A DNA stretch of 64,000 bases from CALODL01 sp942492115 (GTDB taxonomy: Bacteria; Planctomycetota; Phycisphaerae; UBA1845; CAIVHJ01). Where the stretch lies: positions 1-64,000 of the forward strand of contig CALODL010000011.1 of the NCBI GenBank assembly GCA_942492115.1, given 5' to 3'. Under the pieces are notes generated by a model that worked only from the letters and a program-made list of their open reading frames with translations, ran no database searches and was not told the origin of the DNA. A program made the translations under genes and the position numbers. This document shows, in pieces, positions 27,760-36,759 of this stretch. How positions within the stretch are numbered: the stretch's first letter is position 1; every line of letters begins with the position of its first letter.

Positions 27760-27901
27760 GGCACCTGAGCGCGGCAGGATCAGTCTGTGACCTAACCCTG
27801 CCGGCCCGGCGGTTGGGTGTCTGAGTAATGATGTCCGAGGCGAGCTGCAGCGTATTCGGACGGCAGGAGGCGACTGCAAGTGGGCATTGCGCCGTGTCTG
27901 T

Positions 27902-28384
27902 TCAAGCAGGGTGGCGGTGATAGATCTTGGCCGCGATCTTCCACCCGCTGTCGAACTTCAGCACAGAGAGGTAATCGGTGTAAATCAACTGACCGTCCTT
28001 GCGCATTTCGACCTTGGCGCAGGCGGCGCCACCGGTGACGTCGAGCGTCACGATGGTGCAGTCCATCTTCGTCGAGTTCGGATCGAAGTCCGGCTTGGAC
28101 CGCCGAGCCTTGATCCCTTCGATCCACGTGGCGATTTCATAGCGACTCAGTTCGTCGCCCTGCGGCGAAAAAATAGCGAAGTCCTCATGGAAGCCTTGGG
28201 CCATTGCAGTGGTGTTCTGCTCATTGAATGCGCCATGGAAGTATGCACTGTCGATGACACTGCGCACGGCCTGTTCGTCAGGCGTGTCGCCCATCGTCGT
28301 CAGCGTGCCGTAGGATGCCGTAGCAATGATGAGTATGGCGGCTCCCGTTTTCAGGCCACCTGTGGCAAAGGGGTTCGATGTCAT
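27902..28384 (-). CDS. NTF2-like protein of the putative lumazine-binding group
   Basis: The 160-residue protein has a hydrophobic N-terminal segment (AAILIIATASYGTLTTM) that may be a signal or anchor. The rest (QAVRSVIDSAYFHGAFN, MAQGFHEDFAIFSPQGDEL, WKIAAKIYHRHPA) fits the SnoaL/NTF2 fold of the lumazine-binding-like family. No catalytic role is known for these. The gene lies upstream of the VWA gene on the same strand, but the Pho-like box stands between, so it is probably a separate unit. Confidence 0.75.
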   Translation of the reverse strand: MTSNPFATGGLKTGAAILIIATASYGTLTTMGDTPDEQAVRSVIDSAYFHGAFNEQNTTAMAQGFHEDFAIFSPQGDELSRYEIATWIEGIKARRSKPDFDPNSTKMDCTIVTLDVTGGAACAKVEMRKDGQLIYTDYLSVLKFDSGWKIAAKIYHRHPA

Positions 28385-28437
28385 GGTCGTGCGCTCCTGT
28401 TAAGTGGTGTCATGTGGCTCGAGTGCGCTGCCCGGCA

Positions 28438-28920
28438 CTACGGGGGTTCCGTGTCGCCCGGCAGAGTGCCCCGATGATCTTGCGGGCCGTTGACTTCGGT
28501 GGCGTCCTGTTCATCGACGATATCGTATGGCGTCTGCGACATCCCGGGCGTCATGATGACCATGTGGCGACCGACGTAAGCTGAAACGCGACGCTGCAGT
28601 ATTTTGCGCACCGGCGGGATCAGCATCGCGAAGCCGAGTGCGTCGGTGATCAGCCCCGGCGTGATGAGTACGAGACCGGCGATCAGGATCATGACACCCT
28701 CGACCAGCTCGTCCGAGGGCAATTCGCCGGCCTGCGACTTGCGTTGAATGGCCATCCAGGTCTTGAACCCTTCGCGGCGGGCCAGCCCGGCACCGAGAAT
28801 GCCAGTCACCAGGACCAGGGCGATGGTCGGACCGACACCAACGGATCGGCCGACCTCGATCAACAGAGCGAGTTCAACGATCGGCACGCACGTAAACAGC
28901 AGAAGGAGTGGGAAGAACAT
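28438..28920 (-). CDS. fxsA: FxsA-family inner-membrane protein
   Basis: The start MFFPLLLLFTCVPIVELALL and the segment ALVLVTGILGAGLARREGF fit FxsA. LAGLVLITPGLITDALGF-like sequence completes the usual three to four membrane helices. The length of 160 residues is normal; the last 40 residues are hydrophilic. FxsA affects exclusion of phage T7 by F plasmid in E. coli, but its general role is not known. The frame is open upstream, but sequence ahead of the ATG at 28920 is unlike the family. Confidence 0.88.
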   Translation of the reverse strand: MFFPLLLLFTCVPIVELALLIEVGRSVGVGPTIALVLVTGILGAGLARREGFKTWMAIQRKSQAGELPSDELVEGVMILIAGLVLITPGLITDALGFAMLIPPVRKILQRRVSAYVGRHMVIMTPGMSQTPYDIVDEQDATEVNGPQDHRGTLPGDTEPP

Positions 28921-28958
28921 GCTGGAAATATTCGGTCCTGGCGCGCAAACATTCGTGA

Positions 28959-29498
28959 TCAGCCCCGGCCGGCGGCGCTGGCTTCCGGTGGGGCGCTCCA
29001 GATGCGATAGCGCAGCGTACACCCCTCGGGCAGGTACACCACGATCGGCAGACGACTGTTATAGCGGATGTGCAGCGGCGTGCCAGCAACGAACCGGCGA
29101 ACCGGCTGCGTACCCGGCGGAACGGCCATGAGTGTCCCTGCGGTCAGCTGATTGCCCGTGGCGGTGTAGTAGGTGTAGCCCCAGCCCTCGAGAGGTGTAG
29201 GTTCCAGCAGCAGGTCGAGCCGCACCTGATTGACGCCGTCCGTGTCCATGATCTTTCCGGGAACAAGTTCCACACGAAACGCGGTTTCTTCGTCGCGGTT
29301 CTTGTCGGGCAGAGCGATTACGAATCGTTCCATGCCCGGGTCGGCATCCGGAAAGGCATGCAGCTGGTCATGCGTCGTCGACGCGACACCGCTCGGCTGG
29401 ACGGTCGGGGTCGCGCAGGCGATGACCCCCAGCATGGGGATGAGCGTCAGGAGTCGGAGGACAGGGTCACATCGTGTGTTTGGGGTCGTACGGGTCAT
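28959..29498 (-). CDS. Ecotin-like protease inhibitor lipoprotein
   Basis: The signal ends in VIAC, a lipobox, so the protein is probably lipid-anchored. The mature part follows ecotin in order: FPDADPGMERFVIALP, FRVELVPGKIMDTDG, LEGWGYTYYTATG, TAGTLMAVPPG, and LRYRIW at the end. RYNSRLPIVVYLPEG is almost identical to the enteric protein. Ecotins block trypsin-like serine proteases in the periplasm. In enteric ecotin one disulfide joins two Cys near the EVDCN strand and next to the reactive site (MMACP). Here the aligned residues are Gly or Asn and Val, so both Cys are absent together. The P1 position is Leu or Met. Confidence 0.85.
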   Translation of the reverse strand: MTRTTPNTRCDPVLRLLTLIPMLGVIACATPTVQPSGVASTTHDQLHAFPDADPGMERFVIALPDKNRDEETAFRVELVPGKIMDTDGVNQVRLDLLLEPTPLEGWGYTYYTATGNQLTAGTLMAVPPGTQPVRRFVAGTPLHIRYNSRLPIVVYLPEGCTLRYRIWSAPPEASAAGRG

Positions 29499-29554
29499 AC
29501 GCGTATTCTAGCGGCGGCGACTGCCGATGGCCCGTCGCGGCGCATCGGCCTGGC

Positions 29555-32500
29555 TTACCGCTCCAGGAACGCCACCAGATCGAGGATTTCTTCTCGGGTC
29601 AGGATGACCAGCTGGCCAGAGGGCATGGGCGATATTCGCGACGGAATGCGGCGGACGATGCGGTCGCGATCGACCTTGAGCCGCCGGTCGGGCTGCTGGA
29701 GGTTCTCCATGAGTTCGAGGGTCGAATCGTCTTCGGACACCACGCGGGCGAAGTACTCGGTCCCGTCGTCGAGCACGAACGTGTAGAAGACGTACTCTCG
29801 GGCAATGATTCTTGACGGCTCGAGCAGGTGTGTGAGCAGGCCGCGCCCGCGGTACTGTGCATGAATGTTCGTCAGGTCCGGACCGCCGACCCCGCCCGCG
29901 CCGTTCCTGACGTGGCAGCGGTTGCATCCGATTTCGCAGAACAGTTGTGCACCGCGCCGCCGCGAACGTGGCGTCGTCGTGAAGTCGGTGTCGCTGAAAT
30001 CGTCGAGCGTCCAGTTCTTGACGAATGGCCGCATCACGACCGTTTCGACGTTCGCGGTTCGCTCGAGCACGGTGGGGCCCGAGACGTTGTCGACCACCCG
30101 CATGATGCCGTTCATGCGCATCCAGTGTCCCGGGAAGGTGCACACGAACGGGTAGTCGCCCGGGACAGCCGGGGCGGTAAACGTCAGCCGCTGCGTGTCG
30201 CCCGGCTGCAGCAGGCGGGTGAAGTGCAGCACGTCGGTTGAATTGGGCACATAGTTGCTTGGCGCCATTGCGCCCGCTGCGGTGGCCAGGTGCTCGGCCG
30301 CCATTCCAATGGCTGACAGCCGTCCGGGCCGTGTGATCAGCAGGTTGTGCGGCATGAGGTCGTTGTTCTGCAGGATCAGGGCGACCGGTTGGCCCGCGGC
30401 GACTTGGAACGCCGTGACGTCGTACAGCATCTGGTGCGGCACGGTGCGGATCAGCACGACGGTGCCACCCAGACCGTCGAGCAAGGCTTCGGCCTCGGTA
30501 CGGGCTGGGGGTGCCAGTGTCGCAACCAGGCGTCGTGCCAGGGCCAGGGCGGATTGCGCGGCGGGGCGTGTCCGTCCGTCGGCGTCCAGCCCGGCCAGGT
30601 GCGCGGCGATGGTTTCAATCAGTGGGCCGGCCGCGTCGAGCGACCACCATGCCTCGGGAACGCTTTCGACCAGCGCGACCGCTGGCTCGACGTGGCTGCC
30701 GGCGCCGAGCAGCAGGGCGGCGTCGCGCAGTTTCTCCGCTTCCCGGCCCGGTACGCTGGCCATGGCCCGGATGGCGGCCGAGTGGACGGCGCCGTAAGTG
30801 TCGGCCGACAGCACGGTCGTGGGGATGGGTTGCTTGGCGAATCCGGGGCCGGCCCACGACACGATCAGGCCGTCGCCGCCGCCCTGGTCGTAGTACGTGA
30901 CCAGCAGATCATGGTCGCCGGCGCTCAGATCGATCGTGCCGCTTTTCTCGACCATGCCGTGGGGGCCATCATTGTCGACCACCAGGTGGTCGTCGACGTA
31001 CAGTCGCGAGCCGTCGTCCGAGTTCGTGTAGAACGTATAGGTGCCGTCAGCCGCGACAGTCAGGCCTCCACTGAACCGCAGCCCGAACTGATCGCGCCGG
31101 CTGATGAGTGGTATGTCGAGCCCGATGCTGGGACTACTGCCGGTGGCCACCGGTGTGTGCGTGTCGAAGACATCGCGATCGGCGCTGGGCGGATGGGGCA
31201 GATAGTAGGCGACGTTCATTCCGGGCGTGCGTGTATTCTGGAGCGCCGTTGGCAGGGCGAACATCAGCGCCCGGATGTCGTCCGCCAAGGCTGCGCGCAG
31301 GGCCGGATCGGGTAACAAAGGCACACATACGAGCAGGTCGCGGAGGTGGGCAGTTGAGGTCAGCGCCGCCGTCCACACGTCCGGGATCGGTGTATCGAGC
31401 ACGAGCAGCAGCGCGAAGCCGAGCTGCCGCGCCGGCCCCTCGACGTCGAGGAGTGGATGGACGTCCCGTGGGGCGATGGTTTGCCCGGCAGCCAGATACT
31501 CGAGGAGCAACTGGCCGAGTTCGTGCACGACCGTCGCCGCATAGCTGGCAGTTTCGGCGCCGACCATGCGAATCATATCGAGCACGATGGCCGGTGGCGT
31601 GGTGCCGGCGTCTCGGGCCAGGTGTCGAGCAGCGTCACGCCGGCGGCCGAGGGGAATCTCGGGTCTTGTCAACCACGCACGGTACACGGCCGATGACGGC
31701 GGCAGCATGATGAGCTCTGCGGCGTTTACCCGCGCCAGCAGGTCAGCCTCGGCTGCCGGATTGTCCACGGCGAGCGGTCGTCCGGCTCGAATTGCCGACT
31801 TCCAGATCGGCATCAGCGCGCGCATGGTCTCTTCGCGGGCGTAATTCAGCGTGCGATCGCTGTCATGGCGGAGTGTTTCCAGTACAGCGGTCACCGCACC
31901 TGGCTCGTCGAAGAAGCTTGCGGCAACGATGACTTCGAGGCGAACGCGCGGGTGCGGGTCGTGGGCCATGCGTTCGAGCGTGGCGACTGCGTTGGGAATC
32001 TGGCGGCGCATGTAGCGCAGCACACGTACGGCAGCTGCGCGGGCACGGAAGTCGCGGGCGACCAGCAGTTGTTCGAGCAACTCGAGGTCGATCCGGTTGT
32101 GCTGCTGGTGCAGCCACAGGCCTTCGAGCAGGTGATGCTCGTATTCCTGAGCGGATGGGTCGAGGTCGGCAATCCACCGGCGCGCTGCGCCAAGAACATC
32201 GTCGGTGCTGCGGGCGCTGAGTTCGATGCGCGTGCGGTAGCGCACCCGATCGTTGGGGTGGGCCAGTAACGCCAGGAGGTGGTCGAGCGGCTGACCGGCG
32301 ATGCGTGGTGGTGTGATCAGCGGTCGGTCCGTGACCGTGATGCGATAGACGCGGCCGTGCTCGTGATCGCGGCTCGGGTCGCGCAGATGATGCTGCATGT
32401 GGCCGATGAGCGGGTTGGTCCAGTCGAGAAAGTACAGCGCGCCGTCGGGGCCGACTTCGATGTCGCTCGGCCGAAACGTCGGGTGCGGGCTGTGTACGAT

Positions 32501-34447
32501 CGGCGTGGTCTCGGTGGCCCCGAAGCCTGAGCCGTCGTCGTGAAAGCGGTACTGCATCAGGCCCTTGAATTGAATGACGTCGGCGATGAGCAGGTTGCCC
32601 TGCATGTCATCCGGAAAATGAGCGCTCGACAGGATCTCCGTCGCGGCGCACGGCCGGCTGCGCTGCTTGAAGTAGGTCGGGTAGCCGCGGTGCTTGTCGG
32701 GGTGGGCGAGGTATCCGGAGAATCCCAGCGCGAAGTAGTTGCTGTTGCCCGTGCCGTCGGTCACGAAGTTCTGGCCCCAGCGGTCGAACACATGGCCATG
32801 CGGGTTGGCGAAGTCGTAGGGGATGAACCGTTCGACGCGGAACGTCCGCGGCTCGAAGCGCCATACAGCACCGTTGTGGTTGCGCATCGGGCCATAGATC
32901 GTTTCGATTTGTGATTGATGAAACGTGCCCTCCTGCATGTACAGCGCGCCGTCGGGGCCAATGACGAAGCTGTTGATGCTGTGGTGCGTGTCGGCCGAGC
33001 TGAAACCGTGCAACAGGCGAATGCGCTCGTCGGCGACGTCGTCACCATCCGTGTCACGTAACAACAGCAGGTCGGGCGGCTGGGCCACCAGCACACCGCC
33101 CATCCAGAACTCGAAGCCGGTCGGATTGTGCAGGTCACCGGCGAACGTCTTGCAGGTGTCAGCTGCGCCATCGCCGTCGGTATCCTCGAGGATCAGCAGC
33201 TTGTCATTCATCGGCTGGCCAGGCGCCCAGTGCGGATAGGTCGGCCACGCCGCGACCCACAGGCGATCGCGCGTGTCCCAGCTCATCTGGACGGGGTTGA
33301 CCAGCTCGGGAAAGCGGGCTTCGTCGGCATACAGGTGCACGCGCAGACCCTCGGCGACGTCCATGTGGTCGATTGCTGCCGTACCGCTGGGGAACACATG
33401 GGCACCAGTTGGTGCCGGACCCGGCTTATTGGTTGGTACAACGATCGACGGTGGGGCGTTGCTGTCGTCGATGCTCATGTCGCCGCCGGCCGCGATGGCC
33501 CAGATCCGTGCGTCGCGGTTGGCGACCATGACATCGAGGATCTCGAGCTCACGTTGCAGAACGGTGAAGTTGGTCATGCCGTCGGTGTACTGCAGTGACG
33601 ATCGTCCGCCATAGACGTTGTACCCATCGGTCGCCCGATAGCGGTTGAACCACAGCAGGTTCTTCTCCAGCACGGCTGCGCGGATGTTCTCGAGTCGTGA
33701 AGTGTGGAGTGGTGCGTCGTCTGGTGGTAACAACACCGCTGCGATGTGCTCGGCGATCAATTGGTTGCCCGTGCTGTTGAAGTGCGCGCCGTTGATCGTC
33801 AGTGGCTCGTCGTTCTCGGCGTACAGGGTCAACGTCGGCCGAAACAAGTCGATGAACGCCACGTCACGAGCGCGCGCGACTTCGGCCATGACCGAGACAT
33901 AATCGGCCAGCTGGGCGTTGATGTCAGCCCCGTCGGGAAGATTGGGGTCATTGAGGTTCTCGTAAGCAGTGGGCGAACAGAGCACGAGCCGCGGCGGACT
34001 GGTCGCGTTGTAGCGCTGGCTCAGTGTGTGGTTGATGAACTCCGTGAGGTCGTTCTTGAAGGCGGCGCGGCCGGCGCGCCCGGCGAACGATTCATTATAT
34101 CCAAAGAACGCGAGGATAACGTCTGCTGAGCAGCGCGTGAGGTGTTCATCGGGCGTCCCGAAACCGGTTGTGCGCTGGCGGACCGTCAGCGTATCGGCGG
34201 CGAACCCGAGATTGCGGACGGTCAATTGGTGTCGCGGCAGGCGCGCCTGCAGCGCGGTCTCCAGCCAGCCGTCATGCTGCATACGCTCCGCCAGCGCACC
34301 ACCGACGATGCACACATGATCTTTCGGCCGAAACACCCGCGCCTGCCCCCGACAGGCCTCCCCCGAAACCCCCGCCAAAAACAGCATCAAAAAAGGGGTC
34401 AGGAGCCCTTTTTGTGCGTAAAGCAATGGGAGAGTTGTGGATGGCAA
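29555..34447 (-). CDS. Giant PVC-type protein: SGNH-like head, dehydrogenase propeller, HEAT, PA14, cupredoxin, cytochrome c
   Basis: Residues of about 45-250 are SGNH/GDSL-like (GGALAERMQHDGWLE, YNESFAG). The catalytic GDSL serine is not seen, as is usual in these PVC fusions. Residues of about 360-720 form a PVC-type glucose/sorbosone-dehydrogenase-like propeller (LWVAAWPTYPHW, DGAADTCKTF). Then come HEAT-like repeats (about 750-1080), a PA14-like segment (YTFYTNSDDGSRLYVDD), a cupredoxin with candidate copper ligands H1367, C1436, H1441 and Met near 1443-1445, and a cytochrome c site C1508-x2-C1511-H1512. The N-terminus is a signal peptide. It is likely a periplasmic or surface redox enzyme for sugars or polyols. 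The start at 34447 is uncertain; a second ATG at 34387 follows a REP-like palindrome. Confidence 0.9.
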   Translation of the reverse strand: MPSTTLPLLYAQKGLLTPFLMLFLAGVSGEACRGQARVFRPKDHVCIVGGALAERMQHDGWLETALQARLPRHQLTVRNLGFAADTLTVRQRTTGFGTPDEHLTRCSADVILAFFGYNESFAGRAGRAAFKNDLTEFINHTLSQRYNATSPPRLVLCSPTAYENLNDPNLPDGADINAQLADYVSVMAEVARARDVAFIDLFRPTLTLYAENDEPLTINGAHFNSTGNQLIAEHIAAVLLPPDDAPLHTSRLENIRAAVLEKNLLWFNRYRATDGYNVYGGRSSLQYTDGMTNFTVLQRELEILDVMVANRDARIWAIAAGGDMSIDDSNAPPSIVVPTNKPGPAPTGAHVFPSGTAAIDHMDVAEGLRVHLYADEARFPELVNPVQMSWDTRDRLWVAAWPTYPHWAPGQPMNDKLLILEDTDGDGAADTCKTFAGDLHNPTGFEFWMGGVLVAQPPDLLLLRDTDGDDVADERIRLLHGFSSADTHHSINSFVIGPDGALYMQEGTFHQSQIETIYGPMRNHNGAVWRFEPRTFRVERFIPYDFANPHGHVFDRWGQNFVTDGTGNSNYFALGFSGYLAHPDKHRGYPTYFKQRSRPCAATEILSSAHFPDDMQGNLLIADVIQFKGLMQYRFHDDGSGFGATETTPIVHSPHPTFRPSDIEVGPDGALYFLDWTNPLIGHMQHHLRDPSRDHEHGRVYRITVTDRPLITPPRIAGQPLDHLLALLAHPNDRVRYRTRIELSARSTDDVLGAARRWIADLDPSAQEYEHHLLEGLWLHQQHNRIDLELLEQLLVARDFRARAAAVRVLRYMRRQIPNAVATLERMAHDPHPRVRLEVIVAASFFDEPGAVTAVLETLRHDSDRTLNYAREETMRALMPIWKSAIRAGRPLAVDNPAAEADLLARVNAAELIMLPPSSAVYRAWLTRPEIPLGRRRDAARHLARDAGTTPPAIVLDMIRMVGAETASYAATVVHELGQLLLEYLAAGQTIAPRDVHPLLDVEGPARQLGFALLLVLDTPIPDVWTAALTSTAHLRDLLVCVPLLPDPALRAALADDIRALMFALPTALQNTRTPGMNVAYYLPHPPSADRDVFDTHTPVATGSSPSIGLDIPLISRRDQFGLRFSGGLTVAADGTYTFYTNSDDGSRLYVDDHLVVDNDGPHGMVEKSGTIDLSAGDHDLLVTYYDQGGGDGLIVSWAGPGFAKQPIPTTVLSADTYGAVHSAAIRAMASVPGREAEKLRDAALLLGAGSHVEPAVALVESVPEAWWSLDAAGPLIETIAAHLAGLDADGRTRPAAQSALALARRLVATLAPPARTEAEALLDGLGGTVVLIRTVPHQMLYDVTAFQVAAGQPVALILQNNDLMPHNLLITRPGRLSAIGMAAEHLATAAGAMAPSNYVPNSTDVLHFTRLLQPGDTQRLTFTAPAVPGDYPFVCTFPGHWMRMNGIMRVVDNVSGPTVLERTANVETVVMRPFVKNWTLDDFSDTDFTTTPRSRRRGAQLFCEIGCNRCHVRNGAGGVGGPDLTNIHAQYRGRGLLTHLLEPSRIIAREYVFYTFVLDDGTEYFARVVSEDDSTLELMENLQQPDRRLKVDRDRIVRRIPSRISPMPSGQLVILTREEILDLVAFLER
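34389..34414. repeat. REP-like palindrome, copy 1
   Basis: AAAAAGGG-GTCAGGAG-CCCTTTTT is a perfect eight-base inverted repeat with an eight-base loop. The same motif recurs at 49006. This copy lies between the two possible starts of the giant PVC gene, so it either encodes part of its signal peptide (KGLLTPF) or lies just ahead of the ATG at 34387. Confidence 0.75.
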
Positions 34448-34481
34448 CTGGTAAGGCTCCTGGCCCCGCTATCGGGGACGT

Positions 34482-35702
34482 TCATGATTCGATCATGGTG
34501 ATGAGGCGCTGGACCGCCTCTTCGACGAATGCCGGATCCTCGGCGTGGGTTTGGCGCTCGACGATTTCGATGCATTTCGGCAGACGGGCCTTCAACTCGG
34601 CAAAGAACACGCTGTCGCCCTCAGGATCATGCAACGGGCCATCGATGCGGGCGTAACTGCCGGTCCCGCCGAGTGGCAACATGAACACGGCTCGTCCGGT
34701 GGTGTGTTGCAGGCGGGCGGCGATGTCGCGCGCGACGTTGCGCAGCTCCTCTGGGCGCAGGCGGGGCACGAAGACGACCGGGTTGTGAAACACATAAGTG
34801 TGCTCACGATAAAGTTCGGGCACGCTGTTGGGTGGGTCGACGAGCAGCCCGACGTGTTCGGCGCCGCCGGGACACAGGACCTGCGGCAGCCCCAGTTTGC
34901 CGGCCACGGTCAGGCGCTCGGGGCCGCCGGCACGCAGGCCGCCGTAGATCTCGTCGGCGATTTCACCCATGGCATAATCGAACACGCCGCGAATCAGGCC
35001 GTCTTTCATCATTTGTTCCATGGCCCGTCCCCCCGACCCGACGGCGTGGAACACGATCACTTCGTAGCCGGCTTGCTCAAAACAGGTGATCGCATGTTGC
35101 GCGCCCTGGGTCAGTACACCGAGATTGGTCATACCGATGACCGGCCTGTCGCTCGCGGGTGGTAGTGTCTCATCAACGAGAGCCATGCCGTAGGCCGCGC
35201 CGGCCGCGCGGGCCAATATCGTGCGGATGAAGGGATTGAGGCCCAGGATGTCGCTCACCGAGAACATCATGGTGATGTCCTTGATGTCGACATACGCCGC
35301 GGTGTTGCCGGACGCAACAGTCGAGACCATGACCTTGGGAACGCCGTACGGCAGGGCGCGCATGACTTCCGTACACAACGCAGTTCCCTGCAGGCCGCCG
35401 AGCCCGATGACACCGTGTACCGTTCCGTCGTTGAGCCAGCGTTGGACCACGGCGATCGCGCCTCGGGCCATGACCGGCGCCGCGTGTTCGCGCGTGCCAT
35501 CGGCCCTGAGCGTGTTGAGGTCGGTTCCGCCTGCCTCCGCAACCGTTTCACGGCTGACTTCGGCCGTTTCAAGAGCGGTCCCCATTACGCCGATGTCGAT
35601 CAGTTTGGCGGCTCCGCCCAGCGCTGCGAGTTGATCGCGCATGAACCTGGCTTCGTGCCCCTTGGTGTCGAGAGTCGCCAGGACTGCGATGCAGGGTGTC
35701 AT
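34482..35702 (-). CDS. Tm-1-like / UPF0261 ATP-binding protein
   Basis: The protein reads MTPCIAVLATLDTKGHEARFM at the start and has GVIGLGGLQGTALCTEVMRAL, TVASGNTAAYVDIKDITMMFS, TNLGVLTQ and VFHAVGSGGRAMEQMM. These are hallmark segments of the UPF0261/Tm-1 N-terminal fold, which binds ATP in plant Tm-1. The ATG at 35702 has GGAG six bases ahead; an ATG at 35714 overlaps the previous stop by one base. In plants and fungi this domain is fused to the PEP-hydrolase-like domain encoded by the adjacent gene, so the two proteins likely act together. The substrate is unknown. Confidence 0.85.
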   Translation of the reverse strand: MTPCIAVLATLDTKGHEARFMRDQLAALGGAAKLIDIGVMGTALETAEVSRETVAEAGGTDLNTLRADGTREHAAPVMARGAIAVVQRWLNDGTVHGVIGLGGLQGTALCTEVMRALPYGVPKVMVSTVASGNTAAYVDIKDITMMFSVSDILGLNPFIRTILARAAGAAYGMALVDETLPPASDRPVIGMTNLGVLTQGAQHAITCFEQAGYEVIVFHAVGSGGRAMEQMMKDGLIRGVFDYAMGEIADEIYGGLRAGGPERLTVAGKLGLPQVLCPGGAEHVGLLVDPPNSVPELYREHTYVFHNPVVFVPRLRPEELRNVARDIAARLQHTTGRAVFMLPLGGTGSYARIDGPLHDPEGDSVFFAELKARLPKCIEIVERQTHAEDPAFVEEAVQRLITMIES

Positions 35703-35713
35703 CTTCGACTCCA

Positions 35714-36574
35714 TCACTTGCTCGTGCGTCGCAGGGCCGCAAATTGGGTGGCGGTCTGAAAGACGGCCCGTTCGATCGGGATACGCTCCGTCGAGGAACC
35801 GGTCCAGATTCCATGACACGTCGTGTGGTCAAGGATGTATTGGGCGTCTTCAGGCGTTTCCATGGCCGCACCATGCGCCACGAGGATGATGTTCGGATCG
35901 ACCGCCAGCGCCATCTGGTTGACTGCCTCAGTACGCGCCGCGGTTTCGGCGATGGTCTCGCCCGAGTCGTAGCCTTTCAGCCCCCCCTTGGTCGTGCCGG
36001 CGTGAAAGCAGAAGATATCAGGCCGTGCGCCCTCGACGAGGCTGCGACTGTCATCTTCATCAAAGGCCAGTCCGATGGTGACCATACCCATGTCGCGGGC
36101 AACACGGAGCATGTCGATCTCGTGATCGAACGTCACACCGCTCTTGTTCAAGACCCGGTATATCTGGCTGTCCTTGTCAACATAACTGATGGAAGGCCCA
36201 ATGTTGGAAATCGAAAATACACCCATGCCTTTGAGCCTGTTGATGACCGTAACCATGTCCTTCAGCGGGTCGTTGGCATTGACGCAGGCACACACGAAAG
36301 CGTCGCCTTTCAGTGCCGGCATGATGTCCTGCTCGGTATAATCGATCGTTTGTTGATTCGAGTCGAGGATGGGCCACAGCATGGCCATCGTGCCCATGCC
36401 GTTGGCCCGCAGGCGGGCGCCTGAAAACGTATTGATGCAGTCCGCTCCAGCTTTCTCGAGTAACTGCGCAACCAGGCCACTGCCGGCGCTGGCAATGAAA
36501 ACAGGCACGTTGCGCGCGATCTTGGCTTTCAGTTTGCGGAGAATCTCATCTCGCGTAGTGCGCGGCACGATCAT
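35714..36574 (-). CDS. Phosphoenolpyruvate-hydrolase-like TIM-barrel protein
   Basis: From the ATG at 36574 (AAGGA about ten bases ahead) the protein reads VPVFIASAGSGLVAQLLEKAGADC, FSGARLRANGMGTMAM, FSISNIGPS, FCFHAGTTKGGLKGYD and ILVAHGAAMETPEDAQYIL. These match the family named after phosphoenolpyruvate hydrolase, which is the second half of the plant Tm-1 protein. It is directly upstream of the UPF0261 gene and essentially touches it. A joint enzyme of two subunits is a reasonable inference. No cofactor site is obvious. Confidence 0.82.
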   Translation of the reverse strand: MIVPRTTRDEILRKLKAKIARNVPVFIASAGSGLVAQLLEKAGADCINTFSGARLRANGMGTMAMLWPILDSNQQTIDYTEQDIMPALKGDAFVCACVNANDPLKDMVTVINRLKGMGVFSISNIGPSISYVDKDSQIYRVLNKSGVTFDHEIDMLRVARDMGMVTIGLAFDEDDSRSLVEGARPDIFCFHAGTTKGGLKGYDSGETIAETAARTEAVNQMALAVDPNIILVAHGAAMETPEDAQYILDHTTCHGIWTGSSTERIPIERAVFQTATQFAALRRTSK

Positions 36575-36759
36575 GGGCGCGGGTCCTTCAACTGTATCAT
36601 GGTCAGGATCATGGCCATCCGGAACACAACCTCCGGAGTCTCGCATTATGGCCCTCTGAACAGGGGTTGCCAAGTTTCACGGATTCGCCTGGCAGCAGGC
36701 GAGCTGCTATCATCGCGGCACTTGACATGTCACCCGTTCTTGCGGATGGAGAGTACAAC

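Noticed and set aside
34464..34477. CCCCG-CTAT-CGGGG hairpin as terminator of the UPF0261 gene
   Set aside because: The stem is only five base pairs and has no T run on the minus strand; too weak to call.
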